From Craterostigma plantagineum (Eukaryota; Streptophyta; Magnoliopsida; Lamiales; Linderniaceae): 64,000 nucleotides of DNA. Position numbers and translations under genes: made by a program. The notes below the pieces were generated by a model that was given only the letters and a program-made list of their open reading frames with translations, ran no database searches and had not been told where the DNA came from. Below are positions 45,268-55,894 of this stretch, piece after piece. The stretch's first letter is position 1; every line of letters begins with the position of its first letter. The stretch is from contig JAPQWV010001079.1 in assembly GCA_027422505.1 (NCBI GenBank), positions 62,001 through 126,000 on the forward strand, read 5' to 3'.

Positions 45268-46064
45268 ATAAATATACGGGAATCTACACATAAATCTCCA
45301 ATAGAAAACTTTTCAGCCACTTAGGTACCTTGTCAGACATCTTTTACAGCTAGGTACCTAGTTGAATAAAAATTTTACACTTAGGTACCTAATTACCTAA
45401 GATTACCAAAATACCCTTATTAAATGATTTAGAATTTCATTTCAGCTTTTTTTTTCTCTGCAAAAATCGAGCTTCATCTCGCCGTCGACGACGATATTCT
45501 TGTCGACCAACTCCTTCTGCTCGTGCCGGCGCCGGACAAGGATCGAAGAGCCTCTTGAACGTTGGGTTCTCGATTTTGGGGGTTGATTTTGTCAGGTAAG
45601 CTTTTCTTTTGGTTAGGGTTTGGTTAATTGATTTTGGGCGTTTGTTCAAGGTTTATCCCAAATCCGGGAGCTCAATGCGATCCAAGAGCTCCATATAAGA
45701 GTGGAATGTTAGGATTTGATAGTTATTGAGGCTAATCCATCGAGATTTCGGTTTTCTTTTATGTAACTGTTACGACGTACCATTTCCTATGAATATTACG
45801 TACCATTGTATGTTGTTATACCGTACCTAAAATACATTATGCGACACAGTCCGATTGGACATTTATGTTCTGTAGTATCTTTGTGTATTTATATCACGTA
45901 CCAAGTAACATGTGTATACGTTACCAAAATGTCCAGTTATGCAGTACCAATCTAAAATATATACCGTACCATTTATACAGGTTGCCATAGTATCTGAAAA
46001 TATGGCGTCTGCAAATTCGTTTGGTGGCGGACTATGAGACATTCTTTTTACGATTTATGCACAT

Positions 46065-46274
46065 TTGTCGATCATCAACCCTATTCCGACTCACGAGATG
46101 AATGCTCAAACCGACGATGGGAATTTTATTCGTGACCCGGACATCCGCGTTCTCCCCGGTCGCCGAAAGACACGGAGGATTCCATCTCAGGTAGATAGAA
46201 GATCCAACAAGTGTAAAATATGTGGGAAATACGGACATAATCACCGTACTTGTACAGAAGCCGTAACGACGTAG
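46065..46274 (+). pseudogene. C-terminal zinc knuckle of a Mutator-like transposase
   Basis: The frame codes a basic stretch GRRKTRRIPSQVDRRSNK followed by a CCHC knuckle CKICGKYGHNHRTC and a stop. Basic-linker plus CCHC is the usual end of MuDR-type transposases. The catalytic part is absent, and upstream sequence (45440-46060) shows only a possible first exon with a donor near 45595. This is probably what remains after an internal deletion. Confidence 0.6.
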
Positions 46275-46429
46275 CGTCCGTATTTTCCATGTATTTTCTT
46301 TTTGCTTTTGTCCCATAGCCTTTTTCGGTGCTCTTTTGTATGATATTGGCTCATTCTTTTTGTCTAAATGATGCCAGTACGTCATTGTTTTGTTCAAATG
46401 TGTCAATAGGATATGACTCATTATTTTTG

Positions 46430-47110
46430 TCTAAATTTGGTACTGTAATAGACTGCCAGTTTGGTACAGTAAGATATGCACATTTGGTACGGTACTATAT
46501 GTAAATTTGGTACTGTAATGACTGCCAGTTCGATACAGTAATATATGCACTTTTGGTAACGTAATATATGTAAATTTGATACTGTAATATATGCCAGTTT
46601 GGTACAGTAAGATTTCTAAATTTGGTACGGTATTATATGTAAATTTGGTACTGTAATGAATGCCATTTTGGTACAGTAATATATGCACTTTTGCTAATGT
46701 ATGCACATTTGGCACCGTAATATATGTAAATTTGTTACTGTAATACATGCCATTTTGGTACCATAAGATATGCAAGTTTGGTTCGTTAAGATAAGCCTGT
46801 TTGCTACTGTAATATATGCCAGTTTGGTACCCTACGTCATGCATGTTTGGTACCAAAATGGCATTTGGTATTGTAATAAATGCCATTTTGGTACCCTACG
46901 ACTTGCAAGTTCGGTACCCTACGACATGCAAGTTTGGTACCCTAAAAGAAACCAATTTGCTACTGTATGCACATTTGGCACCGTAATATATGTAAATTTG
47001 GTACTGTGATGAATGCCAGTTTGGTACCCTACCATATGCAAGTTTGGTACGGTAATATATTCCTATTTGGTACTGTAAGTGTACGACATAGGGTACTGTA
47101 TCGTTTCAGA
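46430..47110. repeat. Degenerate array of TTTGGTAC words, about 24-bp spacing
   Basis: About 25 units of the form AATTTGGTACTGTAATATATGC or GCCAGTTTGGTACAGTAATAT repeat with spacers of 20-27 bp. The core TTGGTAC is followed by tGTAAT or gGTAAT. Open frames on both strands (rich in Tyr, Thr, His) come from the repeat and are not genes. Confidence 0.85.
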
Positions 47111-47819
47111 AGTAGGTACGGTATAAATTAAAGTAACAAATGGTATTTAAGCCTTGACTATATTCCGTCACAAACGAAGGATTTCAGCAAGTGTTCATGT
47201 GGATAAAGGATTAGACATTTTCTGACTTTTTCAGTAATGATTACACACTTTTCTGACATCTTTCAGTCATGATTGACGAGATTTCTGACATTTTCAGTCA
47301 TGAGTTGGTCAGAGTCTGACATACAAGGTATTAAATAATAAAAGTCAGCTCATCTGACATGTCGGTGGCTTTCCTAAAATGTTTCATGTCATCAGTAATT
47401 TTGGGTACTGCACCCGTGGCTGAGTTGGTACGCTTTAAACAAAACAACAGGTACCCCTACAAAGATATTTAAGGTACGGCGTCCCTTATATATATGATAC
47501 GTCATACTAGGGTTAGTATTTTTCGAGGTCGATCGAATTACTTTTTCATCTCGAACCACCGTAGACCAATAATATATAGTATTAGATACGTTTTAGATCA
47601 AATTCGGTGCATTAAGCCCCGCACTCATGAATTAAATCTTAAAATACCAAGATTCATTATAGTATAAGGATACAAGCAAGAACATCTACAACATAATTTG
47701 AATAATTTGGTGAGTGCTACATCTGCGAATTCGGTGCATTAGGCTTTCTTTTTTTTCATTTCGTTATTGTTCGGTATTGTCAAAATCACGCAGGACAACG
47801 CGATTCGATTAGGAATGTA

Positions 47820-48190
47820 TTCATTTTTCGATCGTATAACAAATGGTACGATATGCTTTCATATCTGGGTACTGTATATGTATAATTCTGGATACGATCA
47901 ACATGCAGGTTATGGTACTATATATGTAAATGATAAGGTACCTTCTGTAAATCACAAGGTACCTTAGTGTACAACAGATAAGGTACTTCATGTGCGATAT
48001 ATAAGGTACGGTATATATTTACGTAATGGTACGGTTAACCTCCATATTACGGTACTCTATAGTTAAGCGATATGGTACGGTAAGATGAAAGACAAGGTAC
48101 TTTATGTCTGTTGTTTGTGGTACGCCATATATTTACGTAATGGTACGGTTAACCTGCTTATTCTGGTACTCTATACGTAAAGTATAAGAT
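47820..48190. repeat. Second cluster of GGTAC words
   Basis: GGTAC occurs about 15 times in 370 bp, in phrases such as AAGGTACCTTCTGTAAAT and TTACGTAATGGTACGGTTAACC, the latter repeated at about 48013 and 48134. Similar words are scattered at 45775-45975. No coding frame. Confidence 0.75.
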
Positions 48191-48437
48191 ACGGTCATAC
48201 AATAACATATGTTAACCTGCATAAATTACGGACAATCATAGAACAACACAACACAGCACACACTTGGCAACAACCGTCCATGCACAAAATAAAAACTAAC
48301 ATAACCAACCAAAAGGTCTCCATACAGTCCCATCCCCAACTCAAAATAAGTTAACCAAACTAAACAAGAGTCTCCAAAGAGTCTAACAGCATATCCCAGA
48401 AACTTAGTGAAAAAGATCTAACATACAACTACGCTCG

Positions 48438-48868
48438 TCACGTGCGAGCAGCCATAGAAGCACGATAGACATCCATGCTGACTTCTTTACCATACTTCTC
48501 GAACTCTGGGGTGTCGACAATGTACTCCTCTATGGTCAAATATGCGTGCACACCGCACTCTACGTCGCCAAATTGGGGCCTGTTGAACAGCGGATCCACG
48601 GTCTTCTTACATTGATAATCGTACTTCGATGACCAATACTTCATCAAGAAATCAGCCTGCACAAATTAAAAACGACATTAACGTATACCCGAACATAGTC
48701 GACGAAATATGCCCAATGTTAAGACTTACGAAGGCTCTAGCGGCCCAGGTCATCTTATGCGAGGCCATCGGATCCTGAACGTAGAACTTTCTCTCGTTCA
48801 CCTTGTAGACGAGCACTCCCCAGTGGTTACCTGTATTCACAGGCGTCAACACGTATGCGACATCTTAG
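48438..48868 (-). pseudogene. Ulp1-like (C48) protease remnant of the GGTAC-rich MULE
   Basis: Two exons: 48868-48730 (TPVNTGNHWGVLVYKVNER, with the catalytic His in NHWG and Asp in YVQDPMAS) ends at a TTC|GTAAGT donor. After a GTGCAG acceptor at 48658, 48657-48438 codes ADFLMKYWSSKYDYQC and QFGDVECGVHAYLTIEEYI, with catalytic Gln and Cys in order, ending in a stop. All four expected active-site residues are thus visible, but the N-terminal half of any protein is missing and a TAA precedes the first exon in frame. The partner gene at 1-3344 is a different Ulp1 family member. Confidence 0.8.
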
Positions 48869-49030
48869 GCATATCTAAAAAAAAAGAAACGGGGACCTTC
48901 TTATAGCTTCTTTTTTATCAGGGTCATGCTACCCTTCAAATTGCTAATGGTAGATCGAAAGAGCGTAGGATGGCACCTGGAAGACAGCTCAAATTTGTTC
49001 CGCGGAGGCATTTCTGCAAAAAAGCAAAAC

Positions 49031-49735
49031 TGTTAACAAGTAGTACCATTTTATTCACACAAGGGGTACCAATTTGGCCAAACAGAGGGTACCAAATGCA
49101 GTGATAATGTAGTACAAAAAAAAATTGACACCATCTTCGAAAACCCCACTGTTAACAAGCAGTACTATTTTGTTCACACAAAGGGGTACCAATTTACCCT
49201 AACAGAGGGTACCAAATGCAGTGATAATGTAGTACCAAAAAAATTGACACCATTTTCGAAAAACCCACTGCTAACAAGCAGTACCATTTTATTCACACAA
49301 CGAGTACCAATTTTCCCAGACAGAGGGTACCAAATTCAGTCATAATGTAGTACCAAAACAGATTGACCCCATTCAAGGAACCAGTTAACAAGTAGTATCA
49401 TTTTATTCACACAAGCGATACCAATTTGGCCAAACAGAGGTTACCAAACGCAGTGATAATGTAGTACTAAAAAAATTGACCCCATTCTGAAAAACCACTG
49501 TGAACACGCAGTACGATTTTATTCACACAAGGAGTACCAATTCGCCCAAACAGAGGGTACCAAATTCAGTCATAATGTAGTACAAAACAAATTGACCCCA
49601 TTCAAGGTAACCAGTTAACAAGTAGTACCATTTTATTCACACAGGGGGTACCAATTTTCTCAAACATTAAGTACCAAAAGCAGTGATAATGTAGTACCAA
49701 AACAAATTGACCAAATTCGAAAAACCCTTAATCGA
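49031..49735. repeat. Six tandem copies of a 117-bp unit with GGTACC
   Basis: Units start at about 49031, 49150, 49269, 49385, 49499 and 49615. Each has GTTAACAAGTAGTACCATTT, TATTCACACAAGGGGTACCA, CAGAGGGTACCAAA, GTGATAATGTAGTACCAAAA and ATTGACCCCATTC. Copies are roughly 85-90 percent alike by eye. The array sits upstream of the Ulp1 remnant (its 5' side on the minus strand). Confidence 0.9.
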
Positions 49736-50529
49736 CCCATTCGATTTACCCAAAATCGACACATTCCAAAAAACCCAAATCGAGCACTAACCACCCATCT
49801 GAACACGCACAAAAAAACCCTAATTGAACAACAAATCAATCTCATTCCAAAAACACGCAGCAAAACCACAGACCATACGAACACTAACCGAAATTGCTTA
49901 ACCACAACGAGTTACGGCAAAACCACAGACGGAAATACCGGAAATAAAACCAACGAAACGGAAATACTCGATTTACTTACCTAACGATTTCAGATGGGCA
50001 ACACCACGACGAACGAGTAGACAGAGGGCAATACCTCTACGAACGAAGGGAAAAGCGGTCGATTTCTGGGATTTAATCGCGCGATTTGGAAGATGGGTGT
50101 GCAGTTTTTTTTTTAATGGAGGAACGAACGTGAAATAAGAAAAGCAGGTAAAAGATGTAAATAAGCAGTTTCAGTAGGGGTAAATCCGTCAGTTAGGTAC
50201 CTATCAGTAAAATAAAATTCAACTAGGTACCTAGTTTAAAAATTCATCTGACTAGGGACTGAACTGTATAAATTTTATTGATGTAGGTATTTAAGTGTTG
50301 AATCCCCATAAATATATATATAAAAGATAATTCGCACATTCTGATATGCAATTTTAATTGCATTTACATTGAATTGATTAAAAGCGATATATTGTTGGGT
50401 CGTTTAAAAAGTTGGCATTTGACATGGTCAATGTTAAAATATAGCCTCCAAGTGTATAATGACAGTTATACCCTGACTCAATGGGTCCCACTTTTCAAAA
50501 TTGATATCTATTACCGGGGTCGCAAAAAG

Positions 50530-50640
50530 GTGGGTGGGCGGGTCGTAGTTCAGTGGTTGTGTAGTCAGACGTTCAATTAGTAGGTCATGGGTTCAAATCT
50601 GCAACACGTACATCTTTGTATTTTTTTTTGCAACGTGGAC
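50530..50640 (+). mobile_element. tRNA-derived SINE head (Pol III box A and box B)
   Basis: TAGTTCAGTGGT (50548) fits box A and GGGTTCAAATCT (50589) fits box B of a tRNA promoter, with tRNA-like spacing of about 40 bases. It is followed by CATCTTTGTATTTTTTTTT, whose T-run could end Pol III transcription. It may be a short SINE or a tRNA relic taken into the MULE. No flanking duplication was identified. Confidence 0.55.
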
Positions 50641-50645
50641 GAGAC

Positions 50646-50915
50646 CCTTGCAGCATGGGCGGGACCCCTGCCGTTTGTGTGGGAGGGCCCCTGCCTTTTG
50701 TGCGGGGGACCCCTGCGGTGTGTGTGGGCAGCAGCGCAGGGGACCCCGCACACAGCGCAGGAGACCCGCTCACACAGCAGGGGACCCTGCAGACGTACAG
50801 TGTGCAGGGTCCCCGCACACACAACGCAGGGGTCCCCGCATATACAGCAGGGGACCTCGCACACAACGCATGGGTCCCCCGCACACACAGCAGGGGTCCC
50901 GCCCATGCTGCGGAC
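50646..50915. repeat. GC-rich inverted repeat built of GCAGGGGTCCC units
   Basis: The left arm starts GCAGCATGGGCGGGACCCCTGC and the right arm ends with its complement GCAGGGGTCCCGCCCATGCTGC. Between them, units of GCAGGGG(A/T)CCC with CGCACACA repeat about every 30 bases and pair across the centre near 50780, giving arms of about 130 bp. All open frames here, on both strands, are repeat artefacts rich in Cys, Gly and Pro. Confidence 0.85.
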
Positions 50916-51124
50916 CAGATGGGCTGGGTCCCCTGCTATATAGCACGAGTCCGCTGAGTAGGGAACCCATGCTATATAGCAGGGGACCCCCTGCTATTTT
51001 TAAAAAGATACCCTGTCAAATGACGCAAATACCCTTAAATCCAATTTTTTTTTCAAACGAAAAAAGAAAAAAACGGACGGGGCTATTTTTTTAACGTTGA
51101 CTATGTCAAAGGCCATTTTTTTAA

Positions 51125-53199
51125 ATATTCCTATACTGTTCTTGGTCACACCCTCGCGCGTAAGTTTGATTACATGATTAGGGGACCATGTATCTAAGCT
51201 ACATTGATCAAAATTGCGCGGTTTGTATGTTTGCTACTTAGATTGATTTCTTTGCTTATATGATTAAATTAATTAAGGTGCATTCTTTGAGGGGGAGCAT
51301 GTTCAAAATAATATGCCGTGAGCTCCAAATATTTTTGATGACTTTTCTCCAAGTGTTGCATTGCTACAATACACTTCGACGAAGAGGACTTCACGAATTT
51401 TCACGAATTGAAGCTTACGGCACTGATACAAAAAATAAAGGGGGAGCCTTATTAAAATTACTTGTTGATTAACTCTAACATGACATTTTGTTCTAAGTGA
51501 TACAGATTTTTTCGAAAATCGGATTTGGAGCCAGATGTAACTGCTCGGATTTTCAGAGAGTTAATTGCATTTTAATTTTAATACATGGGGAGTGAATATG
51601 TGATTTTAAATCAAATATGGGTCAATATGAAATATAAGAATACTTACCATCGAGAAAGCATATAGAAAAGGTAATTTTCGACCATAAGTTTCTCGATCGT
51701 AAACAGTATTGGGTCTGAAAATTTCTAAGTATCGATAACGTCTAATCAGCCCACTTAAACAAAGTTAATTTTTGCAGTCGAAAAATTTTAACACACGCAT
51801 AAATCCCATTCGAGAAACCCTATTGTCGATAAAAACTCTCTCGCGAAAAACTTCATAGTGAAGACGAAATCTCATCAAAAATCTTTTAATTTTCAACTGA
51901 TTTTCGTCTTTCTAAGGTAGAATCGACGTTTATTAGGCGTTTGTGTGTGGTAACTCTTAGTTTGCATCTACATTTTATAATCTTTCGCCAGATTCTGTAA
52001 GTAGATTTTCGATTGTCAAACTGTGACAAACCCACATGCTTGCTCGTTGAGATTTCGACATGTTTCTGTGTTTATCTGGATTGAAATCTGCGTCCTAGGA
52101 TAGTTTAAGGGTTTTCGATCACTCTAGGAATGTATTTCTTCGATTATCTGTGTTTTCAAAGTTTGATTGAAAGTTCGACTGAAACTGGGTTTTAAACTTT
52201 CAAAGGCGTCGAAGAACTTTCTCGGTCGCAAACACTGTCAATCGAATTTCAATTTGATTGGGTAACTGTTTGCATCGTAAAAGTTATTCGATCGCTAAAT
52301 TTGTGACTTAATCGGTAAAATAAATAATGTAGATCAAAATATACTTACAATCGAGAAATCTAATTTTGATTTTATACGAGCGAAGATTACTGAGTGGAAT
52401 AGATAAAATAGATGTAATTAAGTTTCGAGCGCAAAACTTACCATCGAAAACAGTACTCTCGATTTCATTTTTCTTTCGGTTGTAAACTTTACCGGCTATA
52501 AAATTAATTTTTCGACGACAAAATTTTTCGATCGTAAAAGTACGCAGCGATAATTTTGATCGATCGAAAATTTTCTCGATGATTAGCCTAGTTTCTCGTT
52601 GTCAATTTTTATCGATCATAAAATTTCGCAGCGAAAATCTATTTTAAAATCGAAATACTTTCTCGACGAAAAATTTTATTCGCGCGAAAAATTTCTCGAT
52701 CGTAAATTTACGCGAAAATTGATTTTCTCAATTGTAAATTTACACGAAAATGTTTCTCGATCGTAAAATTTGTACGCTACAGTACCATGTTTTAAGTTCA
52801 AACACTTAGAAAAAATTTTCTAAGTCTTTCCACTGTAGCAGACCTTAGCGAATAAAATTTTCGATCGCAAAATTGAAGGGAGATTTGAATCAAAGATCAA
52901 CACTTGGGAAATATAAATTGCAAATTCAATTTTACGTGCGAAAAATTTCACAGAGCGAATAGTAATGATCGGACACTTAGAAAATTTTCAACCGACATTA
53001 CATTTATCTTACATAACATGTCGAAATGTTCTTTTCTTCTAAATATTCACTTTGTATGGCCTATGTGCAGATTTCCGATCTCAATTACGATTTATCAAAC
53101 ATACTATGACATGATAGATTATTTTAGTTTGATAATATCATTTTTCGACTCAATTTAAATTCTTGAACTAATGTTTTGATTTTCTAATTTGTCTTTCAG
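51125..53199. other. Decayed retrotransposon non-coding region, CGATCG-rich
   Basis: Two Sirevirus-like polypurine tracts (GAGGGGGAGCATG near 51287 and AAAGGGGGAGCC near 51437) suggest the 3' end of one element. From 51640 to 52900 the word TCGATCGTAAA or TCGATCGAAAA recurs about eight times among AT-rich sequence, probably an LTR or leader. It ends in an acceptor TTTGTCTTTCAG just before 53200. LTR borders could not be fixed. Confidence 0.45.
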
Positions 53200-54597
53200 A
53201 TGGATCACTACCCTACTTATAATCACATTTATGATAAGAACGTGTACCTCAAAGTTCAGGACACCAACTTTCAACTTGACCTGACTACTTTTAGGTGTCC
53301 GGACGAGATAATTGTGTCCATATTGCAACACGCGCTCACGGTGACAACATATGTGCCAATGGTCTATCTCTAGCAATTTTGGGGGAGAATTAAGAGTCTC
53401 GTAGTTGAGGGCACCTACAGATTCACCACAGTCCTCGGGACGAGACACATCAGCTTCAGCAACGATGATTTTGGGCTCGTCCTAGACCTACCCTTCAGCC
53501 TCAACTATGACCCTCTGCCTTCGGATGCAGAGATGGTGCGTGACTTTCTCCAAATGGGATACCGTCCACCGCTCACCAAGCTCGCACAAGTCCAGAGCAA
53601 CGGAATCCCACATCCATGAAAGACACTGTTTGGAATTATCAACAAGTGTCTGTCCCAAAGCACGCCGGTTTTGACAAAGACAACGGCAACATTCCTCCGC
53701 ATTTTCCATGGCATAGCGTTCTCGCGGAATTACGTTTTCGCTCAACTGATCTGGAACGATCTACCCAAACAGATCAGATAGAAAGAGAACAAGAGGTCGA
53801 AGAATGTCCCGTATGCCCGGTGGTTCAACGTCATCATCAGACAATTCATGGAGATGCACGAGAACCACCCTCGTCTACCTCCCGAAGGGAACTACCAACC
53901 CCGAGGCTCAAATTCTTTCACCACCCTAGGCTCACGGATTTGGATCAGTCGTCGATGTCGATCCCATTTGAGCTACATCGTCTTGCGACCTCTCGGGAGA
54001 CGTTTATAGGCTATACTGCTGGGAGCATCATCTCACAGAACAAATGATTCAAGGGCCCTCGACAGACTTTGCAGCGAGCCCTCAACAACAACATTACAGT
54101 TCTAAGGCCCAGCTAATTGATGAAGTGGCTCAAGAACTGCAACAGGAGCCTCCAACTCAAGATGATCCAATGCCCGTGTCATGTTGATCGACGAAGTGGC
54201 ATATGAGTTGGAACTCCAAGCTCCAAATCAAGCGTTAGGAGCTGAAGTGCCCATCAACGTCGGTGTGTTTTAATGGTCCATTGACTAGACCCTTCAACAA
54301 GAAGCACAACCCGAAGCGGAAACGGCGCACAACCCATTTCACACGACGACCATGCCAGAAACCGAGGCCCTGATCGCTACGATCATACCCGAAGCGCCTC
54401 AGCCGACAGCACAAGCCCGTGAGGAGGTAAAACGTGACCCTACCCCTCATACGGCTACCTCGTTAGACACAGAGTCAGACGAGGAGATTCGACTTATAAG
54501 ACGGCCTCCCACACATCAAATTGCATCAGACGAGCCCGTCTTAGAAGCTGTTAGGCAACCATCAGACACGACACTAGTTGTGCTTTGCTTTCATTAG
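53200..54597 (+). pseudogene. Retrotransposon-associated extra ORF, decayed
   Basis: ATG at 53200 opens MDHYPTYNHIYDKNVYLKV, followed by DTNFQLDLTTFRCPDEIIV. TAG at 53371 sits where Gln would fit (YL-stop-QFW). Then TVLGTRHISFSNDDFGLVLDL, then in shifted frames IPHPWKTLFGIINKCLSQST and RNYVFAQLIWNDLPKQIR, and an acidic tail with TESDEEIRLIRRPP to the stop at 54597. The middle resembles the plant proteins with an 'NALYQPWRAILSMIN'-type core that accompany some copia elements. This is family recollection and not a search. Several frame changes make it non-functional. Confidence 0.6.
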
Positions 54598-54893
54598 CTG
54601 TCCTTGTAATTAGAGGCTTTATTTGTAGTTGTTCTTAGATTAGGACATAAATTGTATTTATACCAAGTATGTTTGATATAAATACTTGTACACATGTGCT
54701 TAATAGAGAATTTTAGTCAATTGATCTGAAAGGCTTCACAATTCAATTCTAGAGAGAGAAAGACAGAAAACATTCTCTCACTACACAAATTCTCTCTCAA
54801 AGTTCTTCAACGAAGGTTTTCGATCGAAATTCTAATCGATTTCCTTAGGATTAAAGTCTAGGATCGTAGAGTTGATAATCTAGGGACCTAGCA
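54598..54893. other. Spacer before copia-3, nothing coding
   Basis: AT-rich, with a run of CTCTCTC/GAGAGA and TTTTCGATCGAAATTC, possibly the leader of the element to its left. Copia-3 homology begins abruptly at about 54894. Confidence 0.5.
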
Positions 54894-55894
54894 GATAGTA
54901 AATCCTTTGCATCCTTTTGGGATGAAAATGGTTATAGTCATAATTTTTCAGCCCCTATTACGCCTCAGCAGAACGGATTGGTCGAGAGGAAAAATATAGT
55001 ATTACAAGAAATGGCTAGGACTATGCTGAGCGAATATAATACTCCAAAACATTTTTGGGCTGAAGATGTTAGTACGGCTTGTTATGTCTCGAATAGGATT
55101 TTTTTTAGACCGATTATTAAGAGAACTCCCTTTGATTTTTGGAATGATTAAACCCCTAACATAGGATATTTCCATGTATTTGGCTGCAATTTTATTTTAA
55201 ATGATAGGGATAAGAGAGGAAAATTCAATTCCAAAGTAGATGAAGGGATATTCCTAGGATACAGCCTTCATTCCAAAGCTTTTAGAGTGTTTATAATAGG
55301 AAGAAGACTGTTCAAGAATCTGTGCATGTTACATTTGATGAATTTCCTAACGCAAATGCTACTAGGCATAATTGTCTCCTGTAGGTATACAGGTTACTGA
55401 TAGAGGTGAACGCAATTCCTTTGGAACTAGATACTAAGTCAGAGGAACCCGAGGCTTCAGACGAACAACAGTGCAGAAAGTCAAACACGCCTCCAGCCAT
55501 CCCACTAAACAGGTCATAGGGAATATCACTTCAGGGATCAAAACAAGAACAAATGCACGAAATGATATTGTTGAGGAATCACATGACGTGTAGTTATCAA
55601 CCATAGAACCTAAGACAGTGAATGAAGCTCTTGACGATGAATTGTGGGTGATTGCCATGAAAGAAGAGCTAGCACAATTCGAAAAGAGCCAGGTGTGGAC
55701 TCTTGTAGAAAGACCTATTGAATCATAATAGGCACGAAGTGGGTGTTCCGCAACAAGCTGGACGAAAATGGTAATGTGACTCGGAACAAGGCCAGGTTAG
55801 TTGCCAAAGGTTATTCCCAAGAAGAAGATGTAGATTTTCAAGAAACCTTTGCACCCGTAGCTAGGCTTGAGTCAATAGGCATTTTACTTGCATA
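54894..55894 (+). pseudogene. pol: copia-3 pol: integrase core to early RT
   Basis: Integrase pieces: PITPQQNGLVERKN, EMARTMLSEYNTPKHFWAE, KRTPFDFWND then a stop at about 55147. A variable linker with several frame changes follows, then [20 protein letters not shown], an in-frame TAA near 55727, and [28 protein letters not shown] and APVARLES up to the CACTA insertion. At least five lesions. Confidence 0.88.

Larger units (their letters stand above)
45277..50307. mobile_element. GGTAC-rich Mutator-like element with Ulp1 and zinc-knuckle remnants
   Basis: The ends CGGGAATCTACAC and (complement of the right end) GGGGATTCAACAC start inverted terminal regions that share AGGTACCTAGTTGAAT and TAGGTACCTAA (45340-45390 and 50195-50240). 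A perfect 9-bp direct repeat ATAAATATA flanks it (45268-45276 and 50308-50316), the MULE signature, though AT-rich. Inside are a transposase zinc-knuckle end on the plus strand, an Ulp1-protease remnant on the minus strand and several arrays with GGTAC. The large middle of the transposase is missing, so it is non-autonomous. Ulp1-carrying MULEs are known in plants; the arrays are not a feature I know. Confidence 0.8.
50404..51124. mobile_element. Small Mutator-like element with tRNA-like head and GC-rich hairpin
   Basis: The left end (TTTAAAAAGTTGGCATTTGAC, TGGTCAATGTTAAAA, TATAGCC) is the inverted match of the right end (GGCTATTTTTTTAACGTTGAC, TATGTCAAAGGCC). The terminal repeats are about 45 bp. 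The same repeat type appears in the 18.3-kb foldback next to the MuDR gene. No transposase is coded. The interior is a tRNA-like segment and a GC-rich foldback. A clean 9-bp flanking duplication was not found. Confidence 0.65.

Noticed and set aside
46431..47009. Tyr/Thr/His-rich frames on both strands
   Set aside because: Produced by the TTTGGTAC tandem array. No independent coding evidence.
50577..51094. Overlapping Cys/Gly/Pro-rich open frames on both strands
   Set aside because: They are all translations of the GC-rich inverted repeat. Frames on both strands have the same repeat-driven composition, and none has a conserved domain.
53616..54047. A separate plus-strand gene at this position
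   Set aside because: It is an out-of-frame reading of the decayed extra ORF; the conserved pieces lie in the other frames.
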